Shown in pieces: positions 14,301 to 19,224 of a stretch of DNA of 19,224 nt; position 1 is the stretch's first letter; every line of letters starts with the position of its first letter. The stretch lies in the NCBI GenBank assembly GCA_031267955.1, contig JAIRYB010000072.1:1-19224 (forward strand). Direction: 5' to 3'. The notes beneath the pieces are model-generated. The model had not been told where the DNA came from. It saw only the letters and a list, made by a program, of their open reading frames with translations, and did not search any database. The translations under genes and the position numbers were made by a program. Origin of the DNA: Spirochaetaceae bacterium. Lineage in GTDB: Bacteria; Spirochaetota; Spirochaetia; Treponematales; Breznakiellaceae.

Positions 14301-15170
14301 CTATTGGCCCGCGGTTTCCCGCGCGTAATTATCGTCCAATTCGGCAAGTTTTGCCCGCAGGGTTTTAAGGTCTTCCCAGGCGGGGCGTTTGTAGCTTCCG
14401 TCCCTGAGCAGGGCGCTCGGGTGGTAGGTCGGCAAAAGCGGCGTAGAGCCGCCGGATTCATCGAAACTGTCTTCCGTCGGGTACGGCTCGAAACGGCCCC
14501 GCAGCTTCCCGATACCGGTAGTCGTGCGGAGCATGGTCTGCGCGGAAATACGGCCGGCGCAGAGTATGACTTTCGGTTTGAGCATTTCGATCTGCCGTTT
14601 AAGAAAACGGCTGCAAAAAACAAGCTCGTCCGGCATGGGATCCCGGTTCTGGGGCGGCCGGCACTTAACAACATTGGCAATAAAGCAGTTTTTCCGCCGG
14701 GAAAGGCCTATGCTGTCAAGCATCCTGTCAAGAAGCTGCCCGGCCTTTCCCACAAAGGGCCGCCCGCTGGCGTCTTCGTCCGCGCCGGGGGCCTCGCCGA
14801 CCACCAGCACAAGGGGGGATGCCGCCCCTTCGCCCGGCACGCCCTGGGTGCGTGTTTCGCAGAGCCTGCACGCGTCGCAGCGGCGCACTTCCTCCGCCAC
14901 TTTTTCAAGGGAATCCCCACCCGCGCCGGGGGAAGCCTCCCCATCTCTTTCTTCCCGCGCAACGGCCGGCTGTGTTTGCGTTTGCCCGCCTGTCCCGCGC
15001 GGGGTTTCCCGGCTGTTTCCCGCCAAAGGCTCAGCGGCTTTTTCCGGCGCGGGAAAAGCCGCGCTATCTTCGAAAACAGCGCGGGTGCGGGGCCTCCGGT
15101 ACCCGTCCAGCAGGTAGTCGTCGGCTAGATCGAGAAAGAGGGCGGCCTTGTTTTTTTCTTCGGCGGTCAT
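14301..15170 (-). CDS. Family 4 uracil-DNA glycosylase with a [4Fe-4S] cluster
   Basis: Removes uracil (from cytosine deamination or dUTP misincorporation) from DNA. The 289-residue product has the UDG motif GEAPGADEDASGRPFVGKAG, a C-terminal PTYHPSALLR, and cluster cysteines at about Cys98 and Cys101 (CDAC), Cys170 (VVKCRPPQNRDP) and Cys186 (VFCSRFL). About 95 N-terminal residues, low-complexity and Pro/Glu/Ala-rich, precede the catalytic domain, longer than in typical family 4 enzymes. ATG 15170 follows AGGGGTACC; an in-frame TTG lies 15 nt upstream. It sits between the nrd operon and priA, a DNA-precursor and DNA-repair neighbourhood. An SPO1-polymerase-related UDG-like protein is the alternative name for the same superfamily. 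Confidence 0.9.
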   Translation of the reverse strand: MTAEEKNKAALFLDLADDYLLDGYRRPRTRAVFEDSAAFPAPEKAAEPLAGNSRETPRGTGGQTQTQPAVAREERDGEASPGAGGDSLEKVAEEVRRCDACRLCETRTQGVPGEGAASPLVLVVGEAPGADEDASGRPFVGKAGQLLDRMLDSIGLSRRKNCFIANVVKCRPPQNRDPMPDELVFCSRFLKRQIEMLKPKVILCAGRISAQTMLRTTTGIGKLRGRFEPYPTEDSFDESGGSTPLLPTYHPSALLRDGSYKRPAWEDLKTLRAKLAELDDNYARETAGQ

Positions 15171-15191
15171 GGTACCCCTATTCAAGCGTAT

Positions 15192-15212
15192 AAAACGGAC
15201 TAATTCAAGTCC
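15192..15212 (-). terminator. Weak intrinsic terminator after nrdG
   Basis: On the minus strand GGACT / AGTCC (15212-15208 and 15201-15197) form a 5-bp stem with a 6-nt loop, followed one base later by TTTT. It lies in the 84-nt gap between nrdG and the glycosylase gene. The short stem makes it doubtful. Confidence 0.3.
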
Positions 15213-15254
15213 CGGCGGCTTTGTATCAGCGGCGGTTTTGCACCGGCAGCGGCT

Positions 15255-16007
15255 TTACAGGGCAATCCCCTGTTTTCCCAGGGCACGGGCTTTCCCGGCA
15301 AAAAGCGCGGCTTTTCCGGCGCCCGGCGCGGGGAAGCTGTCCCATGCCGGGTCAAGGCAGTTTCCCGGCACAAAGCTCCTGAAATACCAGGGGCCGCTGT
15401 CCGCCAGCGGGGCAAGGCCGGCCAGTTCTTCCGCCCTAAAATAGTCCCCGGGCAGGGCAAGGGTGCGGTATTCATGATCAATGCCGGATTTCCGGACAAG
15501 GAGGGCGCTCTGTTTCAGCGCGGCGCCGGGATCAAGGCCGCTCCCCTGCGGCAGAAGGGCGGCGTAGCGTTCAGGCGGCAGTTTCAGATCCAGGGCGACA
15601 TAGTCGGGCCGGGTCCCGGCGCAGGAAAACAGTTTTTCAAGGGCAGGGGGGTTCATGCCGTTGGTGTCCAGTTTTACGGGCAGCCCCATGCCCCTGATTG
15701 TTTCGACAAGGGAGGGGAGTCCCGCGAAGCCCGTAGGCTCCCCGCCGCTTAAAACAACCCCGCCCAAAACAGGGCGCCGTTTTTCAAGGTGGAGCAGGGC
15801 TTCTTCCAGCGGGATAAAAGCGCCGCCCCTGCCAAGGACAAGCTCCCTGTTCTGGCACCAGGGGCAGCGGAGGTTGCAGAAAGGGAAAAACAGAACGGAA
15901 GCCACCTTCCCGGGGTAATCGAGCAGGGTGGTCTTCCTGAGAAAGACTTTGCCGTTACAGCCTGCCGGTCCGCTAGACCGCTGCCAGTTTGCCGATGCTC
16001 CCGGCAT
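15255..16007 (-). CDS. nrdG: Anaerobic ribonucleotide reductase activating enzyme (radical SAM)
   Basis: A radical-SAM activase that uses a [4Fe-4S] cluster and S-adenosylmethionine to generate the glycyl radical of the class III reductase. The 250-residue product has TTLLDYPGKVASVLFF, the cluster motif CNLRCPWC (Cys44, Cys48, Cys51), GGVVLSGGEPT (SAM binding) and KLDTNGMNP, as in the longer NrdG variant common with NrdD in anaerobes. ATG 16007 is the last canonical start before the homology and lies 35 nt inside the preceding gene; no later ATG, GTG or TTG exists, so about 20 residues of atypical leader are included. An upstream in-frame ATG at 16043 is less likely. Its expected substrate is Gly34 of the preceding gene's product, not the NrdD polypeptide itself. 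Confidence 0.87.
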   Translation of the reverse strand: MPGASANWQRSSGPAGCNGKVFLRKTTLLDYPGKVASVLFFPFCNLRCPWCQNRELVLGRGGAFIPLEEALLHLEKRRPVLGGVVLSGGEPTGFAGLPSLVETIRGMGLPVKLDTNGMNPPALEKLFSCAGTRPDYVALDLKLPPERYAALLPQGSGLDPGAALKQSALLVRKSGIDHEYRTLALPGDYFRAEELAGLAPLADSGPWYFRSFVPGNCLDPAWDSFPAPGAGKAALFAGKARALGKQGIAL

Positions 16008-16497
16008 CCAGGGCCCTGCCCAGTTCCCTCCCGTCCCGGGCAAGGAGTATCGCCGTAGGCGTAGAAAAAACCTGCCGCTTAACCGCTTCCGCCATGCCGT
16101 CTTCGGTGTCGGCGTTTACAAGGTCCACCGGGATACCCAGTTTTCCCGCCGCGGCTTTCGCGCCGGGGCAGGCGGGGCAGGCTGGGCGCACGAAGAGGAT
16201 TATCCTTTCCTCGGCCCCGTCCCCGCCGGGATAACGGGAAACAGCGGATTCCGGCGCGGCGGCATAAACGGCGGTATTTTTTTTAAGCGCCCCAGAAGCG
16301 GCCCGCGCGGGGAAATTTTCCGGCGCGCGGAACAGTTTCCTCTCGCCGTATTCTTCTCTTTTTCCCTTGTTCCAGTTCCGCACCGAACGGTAATACCCGA
16401 CAATACGGCTGTACACCTCCGCAGGCGTCCCCTCTGCACGGGAAAGGGCCTCCCCCGCCGCGGCTAAATCCCTGTCAATGTCCTCAAGGCTTCTCAT
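15973..16497 (-). CDS. Detached NrdD glycyl radical domain fused to a thioredoxin/glutaredoxin-like domain
   Basis: A 174-residue protein. Residues about 25-56 (EVYSRIVGYYRSVRNWNKGK, then REEYGERKLF) match the C-terminal glycyl radical segment of class III NrdD, with Gly34 as the predicted radical site. A variable linker (57-95) leads to a thioredoxin-fold domain (96-174) with the redox motif CPAC (Cys107, Cys110; context LFVRPACPAC) and a cis-proline motif STP (Pro147). The preceding NrdD lacks this segment, so this is probably an essential second subunit carrying both the radical and a dithiol reductant (inference). ATG 16497 follows AGAGGAGCG, a good ribosome binding site. The gene lies 48 nt after the nrdD stop in the same frame, and nrdG overlaps its end. 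The alternative is an auxiliary spare-part protein, as GrcA is for pyruvate formate-lyase. Confidence 0.82.
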   Translation of the reverse strand: MRSLEDIDRDLAAAGEALSRAEGTPAEVYSRIVGYYRSVRNWNKGKREEYGERKLFRAPENFPARAASGALKKNTAVYAAAPESAVSRYPGGDGAEERIILFVRPACPACPGAKAAAGKLGIPVDLVNADTEDGMAEAVKRQVFSTPTAILLARDGRELGRALDAGSIGKLAAV

Positions 16498-16545
16498 TAT
16501 AACGCTCCTCTTTGAGATTCTGTATAAATTAAAATCAGCGGCATA

Positions 16546-18603
16546 TCACTCCGCCCCGGCCAAGACGCCTTCCCGTTCCTTCCGGAGCGCGGCTATGCGC
16601 CCCTTAATTTCTTTTTCCTTTTCTTCCCTGCATTTGGGGCAAAGAAAGTGCTCGCCCTTAAGGTAGCCGTGTACCGGGCAAACGGAAAAAGTAGGGGAAA
16701 TCGTATAGTAGGGGATGCGGTAATTATACGCGATTGATTTAACCAGGTCCCGGCACGATCGCCAGTCTTCAATCGCCTCCCCCAGAAAACAATGGAACAC
16801 CGTGCCGCCGGTATACGCCGCCTGCAGCTCTTCCTGGAGATCCAGGGCGTCGAAGATATCCTCGGTCTGCGTAACAGGAAGCTGGGTGGAATTGGTATAG
16901 TACGGCTCGGAAGTTCCGGCGCATATAATATCCGGGTATCTTTCCCTGTCGTGTTTTGCCAGGCGGTAGGAAGTGGATTCCGCGGGGGTAGCCTCAAGGT
17001 TGAAAAGCTCCCCGGATTCTTCCTGAAAATCCGCAAGCTTGCCCCTCATAAAACGCAGCACATCCAGGGCAAAGGCGCGGCCGGCGGCGGTAGAAATAGC
17101 CGCCCCTTCCCCCAGGAAATTGAGGAGGCATTCGTTCATCCCCACAAGGCCTATGGTGTTAAAATGGTTGTCCAGCGTGGAAAGGTAGCGCCTGGTGTAG
17201 GGGAAAAGCCCGGTCTCCAGAAGCCTGCCCACCACTTTCCTCTTGGCGATAAGGCTGTCGCGGGCAAGTTCCATAAGCCCCTCCAGGCGGCCGTAAAAAT
17301 CCCCCTCGTTTTTTGCGAGATACCCGATCCGGGGAAGGTTGATGGTAACCACCCCCAGGGAGCCTGTCAGCTCGTCCGAACCGAAAAGCCCGCCGCCGCG
17401 TTTGCGCAGCTCCCTCTTGTCAAGCTGGAGGCGGCAGCACATCGAGCGCACGTCGGAGGGGTCCAGATCGGAATTGACAAAATTTTGGAAATACGGCGTC
17501 CCGTAGCGGGAAGTCATCTCGAAGAGCAGGCGGGCGTTCCCGCTTTCCCAGTCAAAATCGCCGGTGATGTTATAGGTGGGAATGGGGTACTGGAACCCCC
17601 GCCCGTCCGCGTCCCCCTCAAGCATAAGCTCGATAAAGAGCCGGTTCACCCGGTCCATCTCGTCCTTGCAGTCCCCGTAGGTAAAGCCCGCTTCCTTGCC
17701 GCCGATTACCGCCTTCTTGTCCGCGAGATCGGCGGGGACCGTCCAGTCCAGGGTGATATTGGTAAACGGCGCCTGGCTCCCCCAGCGGCTGGGCGTATTG
17801 ACCCCGAACACAAAACTTTGCAGGCACTGTTTTAACTCTTTGTCGCTTAAGTTATCCGCCTTTACAAAAGGGGCCGTATAAGTGTCAAAAGAACTGAACG
17901 CCTGTGCCCCGGCCCACTCGTTTTGCAGGCAGCCCAGGAAATTTACCGCCTGCTGCATCAGCGTGGAAAGATGCCGGGCGGGCTTGCTGGTTATCTTGTC
18001 CGGCACCCCGCCCAGCCCTTCGGCGATAAGCTGGCGCAGCGACCAGCCCGCGCAGTATCCCGAAAACATGGAAAGATCGTGTATATGGAAATCAGCTTCG
18101 CGGTGGGCCCGGGCGATCTCCGGGGCGTATATATTCCTGAGCCAGTAATTCGCGGTAATACTCCCCGAATTGTGAAGGATAAGCCCGCCCAGCGAATAGT
18201 TGACATTCGCGTTTTCATTGACCCGCCAGTCCGACTGTTTAAGGTAGCCGCTCATGGTAGAATCAATGTCAAGCATCAGCTTCTTCGCGTCCCTCATCGC
18301 CTCGTGCCTGGCGCGGTAGAGGATATACGCCTTGGCGGTAGCGGTCTCCCTTGCCTCGACAAGCGCGTTTTCCACCAGGTCCTGGATCTCCTCAATAGCC
18401 GGGATAGAGTTCGGGTGGCGCTCCGCCATAAGGGCGGCAATCAACTCCTCCACCCGGCCCGTAATCTCCCCGGCCCTGGAACGCAGTTCCGTTTCGCCGG
18501 CACCCGGAACAGCCGCGCCGAAAGCCCTGCCCACCGCGTCGCATATTTTTTTCCGGTCATAGCGCTCTATATCACCGGAGCGCTTTACCACATTCTTAAT
18601 CAA
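16546..18603 (-). CDS. nrdD: Anaerobic (class III) ribonucleoside-triphosphate reductase, catalytic subunit without the glycyl radical loop
   Basis: Reduces ribonucleoside triphosphates to dNTPs without oxygen. The 685 residues contain an ATP-cone (about 3-100, MIKNVVKRSGDIERYD), the barrel with HIHDL (173-177) and the candidate thiyl-radical Cys184 in SGYCAGWSL, FASSFD-type QAFSSFDTY, the adjacent pair Cys389-Cys390 in SMCCRLQLD, TINLPRIGYL, and a zinc site Cys642/His645/Cys655/Cys658 (TFSVCPVHG...CPKC). NrdDs normally continue within about 20 residues to an RVxGY glycyl radical motif. This one instead ends with a charged helix (659-685). It starts at TTG 18603, overlapping the nrdR stop, with GGGAGG 8 nt upstream, so translation is coupled. 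MCC and the thioredoxin-like neighbour suggest a thiol-dependent, not formate-dependent, subtype. Confidence 0.93.
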   Translation of the reverse strand: MIKNVVKRSGDIERYDRKKICDAVGRAFGAAVPGAGETELRSRAGEITGRVEELIAALMAERHPNSIPAIEEIQDLVENALVEARETATAKAYILYRARHEAMRDAKKLMLDIDSTMSGYLKQSDWRVNENANVNYSLGGLILHNSGSITANYWLRNIYAPEIARAHREADFHIHDLSMFSGYCAGWSLRQLIAEGLGGVPDKITSKPARHLSTLMQQAVNFLGCLQNEWAGAQAFSSFDTYTAPFVKADNLSDKELKQCLQSFVFGVNTPSRWGSQAPFTNITLDWTVPADLADKKAVIGGKEAGFTYGDCKDEMDRVNRLFIELMLEGDADGRGFQYPIPTYNITGDFDWESGNARLLFEMTSRYGTPYFQNFVNSDLDPSDVRSMCCRLQLDKRELRKRGGGLFGSDELTGSLGVVTINLPRIGYLAKNEGDFYGRLEGLMELARDSLIAKRKVVGRLLETGLFPYTRRYLSTLDNHFNTIGLVGMNECLLNFLGEGAAISTAAGRAFALDVLRFMRGKLADFQEESGELFNLEATPAESTSYRLAKHDRERYPDIICAGTSEPYYTNSTQLPVTQTEDIFDALDLQEELQAAYTGGTVFHCFLGEAIEDWRSCRDLVKSIAYNYRIPYYTISPTFSVCPVHGYLKGEHFLCPKCREEKEKEIKGRIAALRKEREGVLAGAE

Positions 18604-19064
18604 CGGGGCATCCTCCCGATTTTTTTTATTTCCCGCATAAATTCCTCCAGGTTTTCAAAATGCCGGTAGATAGAAGCGAAGCGTATATACCCCACCTGAT
18701 CCAGCGACGCCAGCTTTTCCAGCACAAGGTCCCCGATTACCGAAGCGCCGATCTCGTGGTTCCCCTTGCCCTGAATCGCCGCCGTGTCCTCCACCTCGTT
18801 GACCAGGTTTTCTATGCTCATCTGGGAAACCGGCCTCTTTTCCAGGGCCCGCTGGACCCCCCGCTCGATCTTGGCCCTGTCGAAAGGCTCCCTCCGGCCG
18901 TCCCGCTTGATAACCATGAACTGCTTTTCCTCGATACGCTCGTAGCTGGTGAACCGGAATCCGCAGCCGTTGCACTCCCTCCGGCGCCTGATAGCCTCGC
19001 CGTTGGCCAAAGTCCGGGAATCAATTACCTTGTCGTCAAAATTGCCGCAATGGGGACAACGCAC
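18600..19064 (-). CDS. nrdR: Transcriptional repressor NrdR
   Basis: Represses ribonucleotide reductase genes in response to ATP/dATP. The 154-residue product has the zinc ribbon CPHCGN...CNGCGFRF at the N-terminus (RCPHCGNFDDKVIDSR), then an ATP-cone (about 45-135, VIKRDGRREPFDRAKIERG) and VGYIRFASIYRHF. GTG 19064 places the zinc ribbon right at the start, as is usual for NrdR; an in-frame ATG at 19109 would add 15 residues without homology and has no Shine-Dalgarno sequence. It heads the nrdR-nrdD operon, its stop overlapping the nrdD start, and candidate NrdR boxes lie upstream, so autoregulation is likely. Confidence 0.93.
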   Translation of the reverse strand: MRCPHCGNFDDKVIDSRTLANGEAIRRRRECNGCGFRFTSYERIEEKQFMVIKRDGRREPFDRAKIERGVQRALEKRPVSQMSIENLVNEVEDTAAIQGKGNHEIGASVIGDLVLEKLASLDQVGYIRFASIYRHFENLEEFMREIKKIGRMPR

Positions 19065-19110
19065 TTTCTTAACCTGTTTCGCCCCGCCGGGGCAGGATAG
19101 CCGGGACATA

Positions 19111-19157
19111 CCACTATAAAATGGTAATCTACTATATCATACACCGGTATATAGTGC
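19111..19157 (-). promoter_or_regulatory. Pair of candidate NrdR boxes
   Basis: Compared by eye with the known palindromic NrdR box (acaCwAtATaTwGtgt): CCACTATAAAATGGTA at 19111-19126 matches one half well (7/8), and CACCGGTATATAGTGC at 19142-19157 matches the other half well. The sites are 31 nt apart, about three helical turns, as in known paired NrdR boxes. The distal box overlaps the predicted transcription start. Confidence 0.5.
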
Positions 19158-19159
19158 CG

Positions 19160-19189
19160 ATTATATAGTATTTTTCCGAATTTTTTCAA
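19160..19189 (-). promoter_or_regulatory. Promoter of the nrdR-nrdD operon
   Basis: On the minus strand TTGAAA (19189-19184), an 18-nt spacer and TATAAT (19165-19160, perfect -10). Predicted transcription start is about 19153, inside the candidate NrdR box at 19142-19157. The sequence from 19190 to the right edge is AT-rich with no gene visible. Confidence 0.65.
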
Positions 19190-19224
19190 TATTACTACAC
19201 TACGCGTTGTACCGCAATAGGTTT

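Noticed and set aside
14304..15128. Plus-strand 274-aa open frame opposite the uracil-DNA glycosylase
   Set aside because: It is an antisense shadow of a gene with clear UDG motifs; its own translation has low complexity and no domain.
16507..16548. The in-frame TGA after nrdD as a selenocysteine codon
   Set aside because: No convincing SECIS-like hairpin is visible just downstream, the flanking residues do not resemble a known selenoprotein site, and a ribosome binding site plus ATG follow at once.
17315..17344. PRIGYL in NrdD (about residues 424-429) as the glycyl radical motif
   Set aside because: TINLPRIGYL is a conserved core segment of NrdD proteins, far from the C-terminus; the radical motif follows the zinc site in family members.
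16792..17835. Plus-strand 347-aa open frame inside nrdD
   Set aside because: It lies antisense to well-conserved NrdD motifs and shows no family features of its own.
1..19224. Defence system, prophage or transposon cargo
   Set aside because: I looked for integrases, transposases, toxin-antitoxin pairs, restriction genes and CRISPR repeats and saw none; almost all genes are core housekeeping.

Overview
The window looks like chromosomal DNA of a moderately GC-rich (mid-50s %, by eye) anaerobic bacterium. The best guess is a spirochaete of the Treponema group, for example a gut symbiont. The grounds are a class III (oxygen-sensitive) ribonucleotide reductase, a short DtxR/TroR-type metalloregulator without an SH3 domain, a two-CxxC DUF2225 protein, a divergent NAD-dependent DNA ligase and a CdaA/YbbR c-di-AMP module. 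The genus is inference; most genes are core housekeeping. I saw no mobile element, CRISPR array, tRNA or rRNA.

Layout. 1-480: AT-rich, palindrome-rich intergenic DNA, the first codons of a gene leaving the left edge, and one small unknown ORF. 644-4630 (+): lipoprotein, trmB, divergent ligA and a macro-domain protein, closed by an intrinsic terminator that lies inside the last codons of the macro gene. 4729-8611 (+): a tight operon cdaA-cdaR(ybbR)-acpS-DUF2225-truA with overlapping or near-abutting genes. 8682-9874 (-): an RNA m5C methyltransferase behind a DtxR-family regulator, which is divergent from a NifS/IscS-type cysteine desulfurase (9955-11109, +). 11168-12091 (-): an unknown secreted protein with its own near-consensus promoter. 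12283-15170 (-): priA and a family-4 uracil-DNA glycosylase. 15255-19064 (-): an nrdR-nrdD-(glycyl radical/thioredoxin protein)-nrdG operon with candidate NrdR boxes over its promoter.

The most interesting observation is the ribonucleotide reductase. The 685-aa NrdD ends just after its zinc site and has no C-terminal glycyl radical motif. That motif (SRIVGYY...NWNKGK) is in the next gene, a 174-aa protein in which the glycyl radical loop is fused to a thioredoxin/glutaredoxin-like domain with a CPAC motif. The next gene is the radical-SAM activase. This suggests a split class III reductase in which the subunit carrying the radical may also carry its own thiol reductant. The split is marked by one in-frame TGA, followed by 16 sense codons and a good ribosome binding site before the ATG, so it looks like a real gene boundary and not a frameshift.

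Secondary points: two genes with no Shine-Dalgarno sequence and a -10-like hexamer exactly 7 nt before the ATG (possible leaderless mRNAs); a DtxR-family protein with mixed MntR/DtxR metal ligands; a ligase and a PriA with substitutions in normally conserved motifs.
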